Below are positions 53,600 to 63,638 of a stretch of DNA of 64,000 bases, one piece after another. Both the position numbers and the translations under genes were made by a program. The DNA comes from Paracidovorax avenae ATCC 19860. Its GTDB lineage: Bacteria > Pseudomonadota > Gammaproteobacteria > Burkholderiales > Burkholderiaceae_C. The notes below the pieces were generated by a model. The model was not told the DNA's origin. It worked only from the letters and a program-made list of their open reading frames with translations, and did no database searches. Within the stretch, counting starts at the first letter, position 1. Each line of letters begins with the position of its first letter. The stretch spans positions 4,526,001 through 4,590,000 of the forward strand of contig NC_015138.1 of NCBI RefSeq assembly GCF_000176855.2. Reading direction: 5' to 3'.

Positions 53600-53654
53600 G
53601 GCCGCAAATGTATGCAATTGATTCTCGCATACCACCCCTGCCGCACGATGACCG

Positions 53655-55094
53655 CTAGCCCGCGCCCGGATCCGTCTCTGCCGGAATGGCCACGCTGGCC
53701 CGCAGCCCGCGGCCCAGGCGGCCCGTCCGCAACTGCAGCGTGCCCCCGTGCCCGCGGGCGATCTCATCGGCGATCGCCAGCCCCAGGCCGGTGCCCTCAC
53801 CCACGGCACCCGGCACCCGATAGAACCGCTGCAGTACCTTGCCGCGCTCGGATTCCGCAATGCCGGGGCCGTCGTCCTCCACCTCCAGCACCGCGCAGCA
53901 CGGCCCGCTGCCGCCAGCCCGCATACCGCAGCGCAAGGTGACGCTGCCGCCCTCCGGCGTGTACCGGATGGCGTTGTCCACGAGATTGGAAAGCAACTCG
54001 CGCAGCAGCCACCCATGGCCGGATACCTGGGCCGGCTCCACCTCCAGCCCCAGGTCCAGCCCGCGGGCGGTGGCCACATCCAGAAAATCCTCCAGCAGGC
54101 TTTCGCACAGCGCCTTGAGGTCCACCCGCTGCTTGGGCTGGGCATCCACGCTGCCCGCATCGGCCCGGGACAGGGCCAGCAACTGATGCACCAGTTTGGA
54201 AGTGCGGCGCGCCGCCCGGCGCAGCGCCTCAATGTCCTGCACGTCCAGAACAATGCCCTCCTGGACGGGGCCATCCCCCCCGACCCGGCCATGGTCCGCC
54301 CCCCGGGCAGCCAGCGCCCATGCCTCCACCTGCGCCTGCAGGCCCGCCAGCGGTGTCCGCAACTGGTGGGCCGCATCTGCGACGAAACGGCGCTGGCCCT
54401 CCGTCTGCGCATTCACCAGGACGAAAAGGCGATTGAGCGACCGTACCAGCGGGCGCACTTCGGCAGGCGAGGCCTCTTCCGGGATGGGACTCAGGTCGCG
54501 CGGCGAACGGTGCTCGACGGCCTCGGCCAGATCCACCAGTGGCTTGAATGCCTGGCGGACCGCCCAATGGATCGCCAGCCCTGCTGCCGCGACCAGCACG
54601 AGATTGGGCAGCAGAACCCTCAGCAGCATCTGCTGTCCCCACTGCTGGCGCGGGTCGGACCCGTCGGCCAGCGAAACCACCAGTTCCCCCGCCCCGGTAC
54701 GGGTCCGCTGCACGGCGACGCGATAGACCACGCTGTCGTGCTCCACGCTGTGGAACTCCGGCTCATGCGTGAGCGGCACGGCGCTGTACACCCAGTGGTC
54801 GCCGAGCAGGATGCGCCCCGACAGGTCCTGCACGCTGTAGCCTGCATAACCGGCGTTCTGGCGGAGGAACTCCTCGACCGGAGGCGCCAGCAGCAGCACG
54901 GGGGGTTCCCCGTCCCGCCGGGACGGCCCGGCCAGCGAATCGGCGAGCGCTGGCAGCAACCGCACGAGGCGCTGGTCGTGCCGGCTGGCGGCAGCGTCCG
55001 CGGAACGGTAGTCGAGCCATGCGCCCGCCAACGCGAGCACACACAGCGGCAGCACCAGAAAGAACAGCAGGCGGTTGCGCAGGACCGACGTCAT
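53655..55094 (-). CDS. Sensor histidine kinase (TctE/QseC-like)
   Basis: A 479-residue membrane kinase. TM1 covers about residues 8-28 and TM2 about 168-190, with a periplasmic sensor between. The H-box is FVADAAHQLRTPLAGL, the N-box NLVDNAIRYTPEGG, and G-boxes are VEDDGPGI and GTGLGLAI. The sensor region with LLLAPPVEEFLRQNAGYAGYSVQD resembles the 2CSK-N domain of TctE-type kinases that sense carboxylates. The response regulator gene is 17 bases upstream, so they form a pair. The window also has two orphan Bug proteins, possible co-sensors, though unlinked. Confidence 0.93.
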   Translation of the reverse strand: MTSVLRNRLLFFLVLPLCVLALAGAWLDYRSADAAASRHDQRLVRLLPALADSLAGPSRRDGEPPVLLLAPPVEEFLRQNAGYAGYSVQDLSGRILLGDHWVYSAVPLTHEPEFHSVEHDSVVYRVAVQRTRTGAGELVVSLADGSDPRQQWGQQMLLRVLLPNLVLVAAAGLAIHWAVRQAFKPLVDLAEAVEHRSPRDLSPIPEEASPAEVRPLVRSLNRLFVLVNAQTEGQRRFVADAAHQLRTPLAGLQAQVEAWALAARGADHGRVGGDGPVQEGIVLDVQDIEALRRAARRTSKLVHQLLALSRADAGSVDAQPKQRVDLKALCESLLEDFLDVATARGLDLGLEVEPAQVSGHGWLLRELLSNLVDNAIRYTPEGGSVTLRCGMRAGGSGPCCAVLEVEDDGPGIAESERGKVLQRFYRVPGAVGEGTGLGLAIADEIARGHGGTLQLRTGRLGRGLRASVAIPAETDPGAG

Positions 55095-55111
55095 CGTGCC
55101 GGACGCGGCCG

Positions 55112-55831
55112 TCAACCCTGCCCGCGCGCCAGCAACTCCAGCCGGTAGCCGAAGCCCCGGATGGACCGCAGCGCCACGCCGCCGGGCTCCAGCTTGCTCC
55201 GCAGGCGGGACACATACACCTCCACGGCATTGGGGGTGATCTCCTTGTCCCAGCCGGTCAGCGCCTGGACCAGCTTTTCCTTGCTGGCCGGCTTGGGCGC
55301 GTGGATCAGCAGGTATTCCAGCACCGTCCACTCCCGTGGTCCGAGCTCGATGGGCTGGCGCACGGCCAATCCGCCATCGGCGGCCGGGAAGCGCAGGCTC
55401 GCGTGCCGGCCTGCCGTGTCCAGCTCCAGCGGCCCGAAGCTCAGCACCGCGGTGGTGGCCGCATGCGAGCGGCGCAGCAGCGCGCGCAGGCGTGCGAGCA
55501 GTTCGGGCAGTTCATAGGGCTTGACCATGTAATCGTCCGCCCCGAGGTCCAGGCCCTGGACCCGGTCGTGCAGGGCATCGCGGGCCGTGAGGATGAGCAC
55601 CGGCATCGACGGGCTGGCCATCTCCGGCTCGCGCAGGCGGCGCGTCAGCTCCAGGCCGTCCATGCCCGGCAGCCCGATATCGATGATGGCGGCATCGAAA
55701 GACTCGCCGCGCAGCACCTCTTCCGCCCGCTCCCCGCTGCCCACCCAGTCCACCGCGTAGCCCGCATCGGTCAGGCCCAGCTTGATGCCGCTGGCCAGCA
55801 TCACGTCGTCCTCGACGAGCAACAGGCGCAT
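55112..55831 (-). CDS. OmpR-family response regulator (TctD/QseB-like)
   Basis: A 239-residue regulator. The receiver domain has the acidic pair in LLLVEDDVM, the phospho-acceptor Asp51 in AAIIDIGLPGMDGLEL, and the conserved Lys in DDYMVKPYELPELLAR. A winged helix (about residues 135-235) has REWTVLEYLLIHAPKPASKE and NAVEVYVSRLRSKL. It overlaps no gene and precedes the kinase gene by 17 bases. Targets are not evident in the window. Confidence 0.95.
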   Translation of the reverse strand: MRLLLVEDDVMLASGIKLGLTDAGYAVDWVGSGERAEEVLRGESFDAAIIDIGLPGMDGLELTRRLREPEMASPSMPVLILTARDALHDRVQGLDLGADDYMVKPYELPELLARLRALLRRSHAATTAVLSFGPLELDTAGRHASLRFPAADGGLAVRQPIELGPREWTVLEYLLIHAPKPASKEKLVQALTGWDKEITPNAVEVYVSRLRSKLEPGGVALRSIRGFGYRLELLARGQG

Positions 55832-55858
55832 GGCAGGAGAGCAGGCCGCCCGCCGCGC

Positions 55859-56749
55859 TCAGTGGCTGCGGATCATGGTGCCGTAGGCCTGCTCGGTCAG
55901 GATCTCCAGCAGCATCGCGTGGGGAACGCGGCCATCCACGATGTGCACCGCATTGACGCCGCTCTTGGCCGCATCGATGGCGCCCGCGATCTTGGGCAGC
56001 ATGCCTCCGGAAATCGTGCCGTCCACCACGAGTTCGTCGATCTCGCGGGCCGTGAGCTCGGTGATGAGCTCGCCGGCCTTGTTCAGCACGCCGGGGATGT
56101 TGGTGAGCATCATCAGCTTCTCGGCCTTGAGCACGGTGGCCAGCTTGCTGGCGACCACATCGGCGTTGATGTTGTAGCTCTCGTTTTCCTCGCCGAAACC
56201 GAGCGGGCTGATCACCGGGATGAAGGCGTCGTCCTGCAGGGCCTTGACCACGCTGGGATCGATGGACACGATGTCTCCCACCTGCCCGATGTCGTGCTCC
56301 TTGCTGGGATCGTCCTTGTCCAGCATCTTCAGCTTGCGGGCCCGGATCAGGCCGCCGTCGCGGCCCGTCAGGCCCACGGCCTTGCCTCCGGCCTGGTTGA
56401 TCAGGCCCACGATGTCCTGCTGCACTTCACCGGCCAGCACCCATTCGACCACCTCCATGGTCTCGGCATCGGTCACCCGCATGCCCTGGATGAACTGGCC
56501 CTGCTTGCCCAGGCGCTTGAGCGCCGTCTCGATCTGGGGACCGCCGCCATGCACCACCACCGGATTCATGCCGACGAGCTTGAGCAGGACCACGTCTTCC
56601 GCGAAGTCGGCCTGCAGCGCCGGATCGGTCATGGCATTGCCGCCGTACTTGATGACGATGGTCTTGCCGTGGAACTTGCGGATGTAGGGCAGCGCCTGAG
56701 CCAGGATCTCGGCCTTGTCCCGGGGGGCGATGGATTGCAGATCGGTCAT
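55859..56749 (-). CDS. argB: Acetylglutamate kinase
   Basis: A 296-residue amino-acid-kinase-fold enzyme making N-acetylglutamyl-phosphate in arginine synthesis. [15 protein letters not shown] (phosphate-binding Lys), [18 protein letters not shown] (substrate loop), and the C-terminal [27 protein letters not shown] are all typical. ATG 56749 ([12 protein letters not shown]) is preferred over an upstream extension. It lies 27 bases downstream-side of the response regulator on the same strand. Confidence 0.97.
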   Translation of the reverse strand: MTDLQSIAPRDKAEILAQALPYIRKFHGKTIVIKYGGNAMTDPALQADFAEDVVLLKLVGMNPVVVHGGGPQIETALKRLGKQGQFIQGMRVTDAETMEVVEWVLAGEVQQDIVGLINQAGGKAVGLTGRDGGLIRARKLKMLDKDDPSKEHDIGQVGDIVSIDPSVVKALQDDAFIPVISPLGFGEENESYNINADVVASKLATVLKAEKLMMLTNIPGVLNKAGELITELTAREIDELVVDGTISGGMLPKIAGAIDAAKSGVNAVHIVDGRVPHAMLLEILTEQAYGTMIRSH

Positions 56750-56858
56750 GGAATGCTCGACGTGTAAAAACAGGGCAGCAGCCAGTGGAGAAGTGCGCAT
56801 TGTGCCCGCTCCGCCGCGCCTTGCGGCGCACCGGGGGCCATGCCCGGTGCAGGCCGCT

Positions 56859-57962
56859 TCAGTGCCTCAGCCAGACGGGCACCTTGAACCGCACGATGGC
56901 CAAGTAGGCCGTCACATAGGTCAGCCCGAACAGCCCGCAGAACACCATCAGGACCGGCGTGTTGCTCCAGAACAGAACGGCCGGCACCACGGTGAGCATC
57001 GTGAAGCCCCAGAGATAGGGCGACGTGCGGTTGTTGCGCATGAGCACCCGCCGCGACTCATCGTCGTGGAACACCCCGCGCACGATGCGCCGGTAGATGA
57101 GCTGGTGGAAATGCAGTGCATCGGCCACCCCCGGCGACACGCCCCGCGCCAGCTTGCGGTAGCTGGAAAACAGCGTCTCCCACACGGGATACATCAGCAG
57201 CAGCATGGGAAACCAGGGAGAGACGTCGCGATTGCGCTGCACCAGCGCGATGCTGCTGAGCGCGATCATCACCCCCCAGATGTAGGCACCACTGTCGCCC
57301 GCGAACAGCATGCCCCGCGGGTAATTCCAGACCAGGAAGCCCACGGTGGCCGCCGCGGTGCAGATCAGCAGGGAAGCCAGGGCGCGGTCGCCCACCTGCA
57401 GGCTCACATGCGCCAGCGCGAGGCAGATGATCAGCGCCACCATGCCAGCCAAGCCGTTGTAGCCGTCGATGATGTTGAAGGCATGCGGCAGGCCCGCGAC
57501 CGCCAGCACCACGATGCACATGCCCAGCCACGGAATCTCCACCAGGTGCGCATCCAGCCAGGGCAATCCCAGCCTGGGCACGTTCATGTTGAGCACCATC
57601 AATGCGATCCCGCCGGAGAGCGCGGTGAGCAGCAGCCTGTAGCGCACGGGCAGGCGCTGAGTCATGTCCTCCGCCATGCCGCCGATGGCCGCCGGCAGCA
57701 GGCTGGCCATCCACCAGCCGACCCAGGAGCCGAGGCGCAGAGAGCCCGGATCCCCCCACAAGATCGACTGCAAGGCCCCCAGCGACCAGCTGATGGCCAT
57801 CCCGACCAGCAGCGCTGCGCCTCCCAGGCGGGGCACGTCACCCAGGTGGAAGCGCTGCGGCATGGCTTCGCCGTAGTTCGCGGCGTGGTCTCGCCCCCAA
57901 CGGACGATACAGGCGGCAGCGAGGGCCGTCGCCAGGAAGCTGACCAGAGACAACCAGATCAT
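56859..57962 (-). CDS. WecA/MraY-family undecaprenyl-phosphate glycosyl-1-phosphate transferase
   Basis: A 367-residue membrane enzyme with about eleven helices. Active-site loops are [16 protein letters not shown] (ED in place of the usual DD), [15 protein letters not shown] (NxxDGxxGL) and [24 protein letters not shown] supplies the conserved His-rich loop. It loads a sugar phosphate, probably HexNAc-1-P, onto undecaprenyl phosphate to start O-antigen or a related glycan. It overlaps the GT2 gene upstream by four bases (ATGA at 57959-57962). Confidence 0.93.
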   Translation of the reverse strand: MIWLSLVSFLATALAAACIVRWGRDHAANYGEAMPQRFHLGDVPRLGGAALLVGMAISWSLGALQSILWGDPGSLRLGSWVGWWMASLLPAAIGGMAEDMTQRLPVRYRLLLTALSGGIALMVLNMNVPRLGLPWLDAHLVEIPWLGMCIVVLAVAGLPHAFNIIDGYNGLAGMVALIICLALAHVSLQVGDRALASLLICTAAATVGFLVWNYPRGMLFAGDSGAYIWGVMIALSSIALVQRNRDVSPWFPMLLLMYPVWETLFSSYRKLARGVSPGVADALHFHQLIYRRIVRGVFHDDESRRVLMRNNRTSPYLWGFTMLTVVPAVLFWSNTPVLMVFCGLFGLTYVTAYLAIVRFKVPVWLRH

Positions 57963-58747
57963 GGGGCGCCGATCCTACGCGCTTCGGCGGTATCCGCACG
58001 CAACAAAGATCGCGCCTGGTGATACACAGGCGATGTCCACAGCCGCAGAAGGCTGCGGACATGCCATCCCAGATGGGCCATGCGGCGCCGGCTGGCGCGT
58101 TGGCCGACATGGCCCACGCGCACCGGTGCCCTGGCCAGCCGCCAGCCCTTCAGGCGCAGGCGCAGGCAGAGATCCACGTCTTCGCAGTACATGAAATAGC
58201 GTTCGTCGAATCCGCCCACCCCCTTCCATGCGGCAGCAGGAAACACGAGGAACGCGGCGTTCACCCAGTCCGTGCGGCGATCGGGCTGCCGGAGGATTCG
58301 CCGGCGCCAGAGGGCACCCGGCGTCGGCAACTCCCGTTCGGAATCCTGCAGCTTTCCGCACAGGTCCACCTGCTCCGGATAGGCGCAACCGACGCCCGGC
58401 TCGGATGCGGCCTGGCGCAACCGCTCGAACGGATCGGCGTCGAGAAAGGCGACATCGGGATTGATCACGCCCACGAATGGCTCCATGGCGCCGCTCAATG
58501 CCATGTTGTGATTGGCGCCGAAACCCAGGGGCCGGGCGTTGCGGCGGATATCCAGCGCGAACGGCCAGTCCGTGCGTCCCGGCGGGGTGGGCGGGGATGG
58601 CTCCGGTATGTTGAGAGTCAACACGACCCGCGTCACGCTCCCTGCGCACCAGCGGGCCATGCCGTGCAGCATGGCGTGCAAAAGGGGGCCGTGGCCATGG
58701 CTGACGACCGATACAGCCAAGCCGCCAGGAGGGGATAGTGTTGTCAT
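57959..58747 (-). CDS. GT2-family glycosyltransferase (rhamnosyltransferase-like)
   Basis: A 262-residue cytoplasmic enzyme. The start LAVSVVSHGHG is followed by RPLGFGANHNMAL, INPDVAF (DxD-like) and FDERYFMYCEDVDLCLRLRLKGW, the acceptor-site motif of WbbL-like rhamnosyltransferases. It would add the second sugar to the lipid-linked HexNAc made by the WecA-like enzyme, with which it is translationally coupled. It is divergent from the giant glycosyltransferase across about 98 bases. Confidence 0.9.
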   Translation of the reverse strand: MTTLSPPGGLAVSVVSHGHGPLLHAMLHGMARWCAGSVTRVVLTLNIPEPSPPTPPGRTDWPFALDIRRNARPLGFGANHNMALSGAMEPFVGVINPDVAFLDADPFERLRQAASEPGVGCAYPEQVDLCGKLQDSERELPTPGALWRRRILRQPDRRTDWVNAAFLVFPAAAWKGVGGFDERYFMYCEDVDLCLRLRLKGWRLARAPVRVGHVGQRASRRRMAHLGWHVRSLLRLWTSPVYHQARSLLRADTAEARRIGAP

Positions 58748-58845
58748 GAACTGCGTATTGTCGTCTCCCCGGACCGACAGCCCTGTAGGAGACTACTCAC
58801 GCGGCCCGGGGCAACAGCCCATCAGGGGGCCGTCATAATCCCGGG

Positions 58846-61800
58846 ATGACCCAAACAATCGAGGATTTGCACGTCTATCTCCGCAGCATCCGCCCCGACG
58901 AGCGCACCTCCCTTTCGGTGCTGGCAGAGCAGATCCACCCCGGCGCAACGGTGCTGGACCTGGGGTGCGGCAGCGGCGCACTGGGCCAGTACCTTGCGCA
59001 AACCCGCAATGCCGTGAGCGACGGCGTGACCTGGAGCGAGGCCGAAGCCGGCCACGCACGTCCGCACTACCGCCGCGTCGTGGTCGATGATCTCGAAACA
59101 TGCGACCTCGTTACCGTTTTTACCGGCCAGCGCTATGACTATATCGTCTGTGCCGACGTACTGGAACACCTGCGACGTCCGGAGCAGGTGTTGCAGCAAT
59201 GCCGACACCTTCTGGCGCCTGAGGGGCGCGTGCTGATTTCCGTGCCCAATGCCGGCTACTGCGGCCTCGTGGCAGAGTTGCTGCAGGGCGAGTTCCGCTA
59301 CCGGGAAGAAGGCCTGCTGGACCGCACTCACCTGCGCTTCTTCACCCGGATATCGCTCGCAAGGTTCCTGGGGGAACAAGCCTGGGGCCTGGAAGACATC
59401 GACACCATCCGTCGGGAAGTACCGGAATCCGAGTTCGACGCCGCATTCGACAAGCTGCCACCCGCAGTGGCCCGGCACCTGCTCGCCACGCCGGACGCCA
59501 TGGCCTACCAGTTCATCGCGAGGGCCCGCCCGGCAGCGGAATCGGTGACCAACGACGCGGCAGGTACGGACCACGACATGGAGCCGGCGCGGGCGCTTTT
59601 CACCGCCCAGCTCTATTGGGGCACCCGCCACGGATTCGCCGAGGACCAGAAGCTCACCGCCCGTGGAACGATCGGCGAGCACCACCAGACCCTGCGCTTC
59701 GACCTTCCGTCCTCGAGCGAGCCCATCACCCAGTTGCGCCTCGACCCGGCTGACCGACCCGGCTTCCTGCATTTGCACGGGATCACGCTGCGCGCGCCGG
59801 ACGGCAGCCCCGCCTGGGCGTGGCAGGCCGACACCGCCTCGCGCGCCGCGATGGAGAAACAGCCGCAGCAACAGATGGCCTGGAACCTCCAGACACTGCC
59901 TGCCGCAGCGGCAGCCAGCCTGGTGCTGCTGACCGGGGACGACCCATGGATGCAGTTGCCGGTTCCGCCGGAAGCGCTGGCTACCGCGAGCGCGCTCCCG
60001 GGCAACGCCTTCCTGGAAGTGGAGCTCGGCTGGCCCATGTCTGCCGACTATCTGGCGCTTTCGGGTGCGGTCCGCCCATTGCAGGACCAGATTGCCCAGT
60101 TGCGGGACGAGCACCATGCCACGCAGGTCAGGATGAATGCCGAGCTGGAAGCTGCGCGCAACATCTGGGCGGAAGAGCGCCAGGCAATGGAAGGCTGGAA
60201 CCAGACCCTGGAATCGGAACGCAGCGCCCTCCAGCAGGCGCACACCAAGGTACTGCAGCAACGCAACGAACTGCAGCAGCAGGCTTCCCAGTCCCTGCGC
60301 GACATCACGCGGCTGCAGCACGAACTGGGATGTGCGCGCCGGGACTTCAATTCGCTCTCCAGCCACCTGCATTCCATCGAAAACTCCACCGTGTTCCGCG
60401 CCACGCGCCCCATCGTCCACGCCAAGATGCGCCTCGACAAAATCCTGGGCCGGGCGCCGCGCGCCGTGGAACCAGTCCGCCACAACCCCATTCCCGTCGC
60501 GCCTCCCGCGCATCCTGTCGATGTCATCGTGCCGGTCTACCGCGGACTGGCCGACACACGGCTGTGCGTGGAATCGGTCCTCGCCAGCAACTGCCGCACG
60601 CCCTATCGCCTCGTAGTCATCAACGACTGCAGCCCCGAGCCCGAAGTCACTGCCTGGCTGCGCGAACGTGCGGCCGGGGACGACCGCATCCTGCTGCTCG
60701 AGAACGAGGAAAACCTCGGTTTCGTGGGTACGGTCAACCGCGGCATGGCGCTGAGTGGCAGCAACGACGTACTGCTGCTCAACAGCGACACGGAGGTCGC
60801 CAACGACTGGCTCGACCGCATCCGCCAAGCTGCCTACGCGGACGCGAAAGTCGCGTCCGTCACGCCGTTCTCCAACAACGCGACGATCTGCAGCTACCCG
60901 CGCTTCTGCAAGGACAATGACCTCCCCGCGGGCTATGACACGGCGCGCCTGGACGCCCTGTGCGCCAGGACGAATCCAGGAGCCGTGGTGGATGTGCCGA
61001 CGGGCGTGGGGTTCTGCATGTACATCCGGCGGGACTGCCTCCAGCAGGTCGGCCTTTTCGACACCGAACATTTCGGCAAGGGCTACGGCGAAGAGAACGA
61101 TTTCTGCCAGCGTGCCCAGGCTGCCGGCTGGCGCAACCTGCACCTGCTGGACACCTTCGTGCTGCACACCGGCGGCGTGAGCTTCGGCGACAGCAAGAGT
61201 CCCCGCGAACTGGCCGCCATGGAAATCCTGCGCCGCCTGCACCCGAACTACGACCGCGACGTGCATGCCTTCGTGCGTGCCGACCCCGCGGCCCCCTACC
61301 GGCTGGCGCTCGATGCGGCACGCATCACGGAGGCCGGCAAGCCGCTGGTGCTGGCGGTGCTTCACGATCGTGCGGGCGGCACGGTGCGCCATGTCCGCGA
61401 ACTGGCACACCACCTGGACGGACAGGCGCTGTTCCTCACGCTGACGCCCGCACATGGCCACAGCGTCAAGCTGCGCATGGCAGGGGAGGAAGAAGGATTC
61501 GAACTGGCATTCCGGCTGAACGACCAGTACGACGAACTGCTCGACGTGCTGCGCCGCCTGGGGGTGAGCCACGTGCATTACCACCACCTGCTGGGCCATG
61601 GCCAGGAAGTGCGCAATCTGCCCCACCTGCTCGGCGTTGCCTACGACTTCACGGCGCACGACTATTACAGTTACTGCACCCACATTTCCATGACCGGCAC
61701 CGGCCACCGGTATGTGGGAGAGACAGGGCCGGGCCAGTGCCAGTGCTGCCCGGCAGACATGCAGGCACCGATGGGAGGCACCGTGGCCCAGTGGCGCCAG

Positions 61801-62709
61801 GCCAACGCCCGCCTGCTGGAAGCCGCGCGCCACGTGCTCGCCCCGAGCCAGGACACGGCTCGCCGCATCGCGGCGTTCGCACCCAATGCGCGGGTGCTTG
61901 CCGTGCCGCATACCGACATGCCCGAGGCCTCAGCCCTGCCGGTACCAGCGCCCCGCCCGCTGCCGGAAGGCCGCAGGCTGAAGGTGGCGGTCATCGGCGC
62001 GCTCAGTGCCATCAAGGGTGCGGACCTTCTGGAGGCCGTCGCCATCGAAGCCGCTCGCCGCAATGCGCCCGTGGATTTCCATCTCATCGGCTACGGCTAC
62101 CGCAGCCTGCAGACCCAGCCCCGGGCGCACCTCACCGTGCACGGTGAATACGCCGAAAAAGACCTTCCGCAACTGCTGCAGTGGCTGCAGCCGGACATCG
62201 TGTGGTTCCCGGCCCAGTGGCCCGAAACCTACAGCTACACGCTCAGTGCCGCACTCCTCGCGGGACTGCCCGTGGCCGTTCCGGACATCGGCGCATTCCA
62301 CGAGCGGGTCGTCGGCCGGCCCTGGAGCTGGGTGTGTCCCTGGGATGCCACGGCTTCCCAATGGCTGGCATGGTTCGACGAGATCCGCAGCATGCACTTC
62401 GCGACCGGCGAAGCGCCTGCCTTGCCGCAGCCCGTGCCCCTGCCCGACGGCATGGACGGCCAGGCGGCGCAGGCCGGCTTCCGTTATGAAACCGATTACC
62501 TGTCCGGCATCAGGCCCATGGAGCCGTCGCAACCGCTTTCCCTGGAAGAACTGCAGCGCCTCCAGCCCCAGGCGACCCCTGCCGCGGCCGCGAAATCGGG
62601 CCTGCTCTCGGCAGTCGTGTACCTTCGCTCGCTGCCGGTCCTGCGCGGCGTGGCGCGGCGCATCCCATCCCATTGGCAGCGCCGCGTGAAAAACTGGCTG
62701 CAGGCATGA
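58846..62709 (+). CDS. Giant methyltransferase-GT2-GT4 fusion for surface polysaccharide
   Basis: A 1287-residue protein with at least four parts. Residues about 1-200 form a SAM methyltransferase (VLDLGCGSGALGQYL; CADVLEHLRRPEQ). Residues about 245-400 form a beta-rich region of unknown type. A coiled coil spans about 408-520. A GT2 domain spans about 555-800 (VDVIVPVYRG, LLLNSDTEVAN at about 645, GYGEENDFCQRAQAAGW). A GT4-like domain spans about 830-1210 (KVAVIGALSAIKGADLL; WFPAQWPETYSYTLSAALLAG). No transmembrane helix is visible. It probably extends and caps O-antigen or a similar glycan at the inner membrane. The three activities suggest chain length control by methylation, as in WbdD-type systems. 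Confidence 0.9.
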   Translation: MTQTIEDLHVYLRSIRPDERTSLSVLAEQIHPGATVLDLGCGSGALGQYLAQTRNAVSDGVTWSEAEAGHARPHYRRVVVDDLETCDLVTVFTGQRYDYIVCADVLEHLRRPEQVLQQCRHLLAPEGRVLISVPNAGYCGLVAELLQGEFRYREEGLLDRTHLRFFTRISLARFLGEQAWGLEDIDTIRREVPESEFDAAFDKLPPAVARHLLATPDAMAYQFIARARPAAESVTNDAAGTDHDMEPARALFTAQLYWGTRHGFAEDQKLTARGTIGEHHQTLRFDLPSSSEPITQLRLDPADRPGFLHLHGITLRAPDGSPAWAWQADTASRAAMEKQPQQQMAWNLQTLPAAAAASLVLLTGDDPWMQLPVPPEALATASALPGNAFLEVELGWPMSADYLALSGAVRPLQDQIAQLRDEHHATQVRMNAELEAARNIWAEERQAMEGWNQTLESERSALQQAHTKVLQQRNELQQQASQSLRDITRLQHELGCARRDFNSLSSHLHSIENSTVFRATRPIVHAKMRLDKILGRAPRAVEPVRHNPIPVAPPAHPVDVIVPVYRGLADTRLCVESVLASNCRTPYRLVVINDCSPEPEVTAWLRERAAGDDRILLLENEENLGFVGTVNRGMALSGSNDVLLLNSDTEVANDWLDRIRQAAYADAKVASVTPFSNNATICSYPRFCKDNDLPAGYDTARLDALCARTNPGAVVDVPTGVGFCMYIRRDCLQQVGLFDTEHFGKGYGEENDFCQRAQAAGWRNLHLLDTFVLHTGGVSFGDSKSPRELAAMEILRRLHPNYDRDVHAFVRADPAAPYRLALDAARITEAGKPLVLAVLHDRAGGTVRHVRELAHHLDGQALFLTLTPAHGHSVKLRMAGEEEGFELAFRLNDQYDELLDVLRRLGVSHVHYHHLLGHGQEVRNLPHLLGVAYDFTAHDYYSYCTHISMTGTGHRYVGETGPGQCQCCPADMQAPMGGTVAQWRQANARLLEAARHVLAPSQDTARRIAAFAPNARVLAVPHTDMPEASALPVPAPRPLPEGRRLKVAVIGALSAIKGADLLEAVAIEAARRNAPVDFHLIGYGYRSLQTQPRAHLTVHGEYAEKDLPQLLQWLQPDIVWFPAQWPETYSYTLSAALLAGLPVAVPDIGAFHERVVGRPWSWVCPWDATASQWLAWFDEIRSMHFATGEAPALPQPVPLPDGMDGQAAQAGFRYETDYLSGIRPMEPSQPLSLEELQRLQPQATPAAAAKSGLLSAVVYLRSLPVLRGVARRIPSHWQRRVKNWLQA

Positions 62710-62780
62710 ACTGAACGGCAGGCCGAGGCGAGCCAGGCCCGCCCGGCCTGGCGCCACCCACCGCCACGGGCTGGCAGGCC

Positions 62781-63638
62781 TCAGCGCCCCAGCAGCAGGA
62801 AGATTTCGTTGTTGAGCAGCCACTCCGGCGAATACCTGCCGCGCAACTCCTCCGGAATCTCCATCTGCAGGCTCCGGCGTTCCTGCCGGACCACGTGGAA
62901 ACCGGCCTCCGCCGTCAGGCCGACCAGTTCGTCCGCCGTGAGACGGTTCAAGGCCCGGTACTCATTGAAGACGAAGCGCTTGTAGCCTTCCGGACCGAAA
63001 TCCGCAAAACCGAAATCGGTCTCCGCGGCATCGATGGGCCCTTCGTGTGCGCGAATGATCTCCCACAGCGCCTCTTCGCTCACCAGCAGATGGTGCCATG
63101 GCACCTCGTCATAGCGGCGCAGATGCGATCCATACGGGGAATAGAACAGCGGCTCGATCTGGATGAAGAAGAATCCCCCTGGCCGAAGGCAGGCATGCAG
63201 GTCCTTCAGGATCGGCAGCAGCTGGCCGCGATCGACATGCTCGAAGGTGGACCAGCTCATGATCCCGTCCACGGGGGCCTGCCGGCCTGCCAGCGGTGCA
63301 CCGGGCTGGATGGTTTCGAATGTCAGCGCCGAGGGAATGCGCGACATCCCCAGTTGCTCGCGAGCGATACGCGGCAGCTTCCGGTATTCCTGGCGGATAT
63401 CCACGCCATGGATGCCCGTGGCGCCATGCTTGAGCACCAGCGCCAGGTCCGTGATGCCGTCTCCGCATCCGAAATTCAGCAGCCGGGACGTGCGCAGATC
63501 CAGTGCTCCGCCGACCCAGTCGTTGACGACGTCGGCAGCATAGCCGAAGTGCGCGCGGAACCATTCGTCCGAAATCCGCCCCTCATCCCAGGCAGCCACT
63601 CCCCAAAGGCGTTCCTGCCACCGACTCATCCAGTTCAT
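62781..63638 (-). CDS. Class I SAM-dependent methyltransferase
   Basis: A 285-residue enzyme. LNFGCGDGITDLALVLKHG is the SAM-binding motif I and GVDIRQEYRKLP follows. SWSTFEHVDRGQLLPIL and LRPGGFFFIQIEP are motifs typical of small-molecule or sugar methyltransferases. ATG 63638 (MNWMSRWQ) overlaps the upstream gene's stop as ATGA. It converges on the giant glycosyltransferase, so it probably belongs to the same polysaccharide locus, perhaps methylating a sugar. Confidence 0.88.
   Translation of the reverse strand: MNWMSRWQERLWGVAAWDEGRISDEWFRAHFGYAADVVNDWVGGALDLRTSRLLNFGCGDGITDLALVLKHGATGIHGVDIRQEYRKLPRIAREQLGMSRIPSALTFETIQPGAPLAGRQAPVDGIMSWSTFEHVDRGQLLPILKDLHACLRPGGFFFIQIEPLFYSPYGSHLRRYDEVPWHHLLVSEEALWEIIRAHEGPIDAAETDFGFADFGPEGYKRFVFNEYRALNRLTADELVGLTAEAGFHVVRQERRSLQMEIPEELRGRYSPEWLLNNEIFLLLGR

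Noticed and set aside
58822..61911. A 1029-codon open frame on the minus strand
   Set aside because: It lies antisense to the giant glycosyltransferase, has no recognisable domain and reflects the third-position GC bias of high-GC genes.
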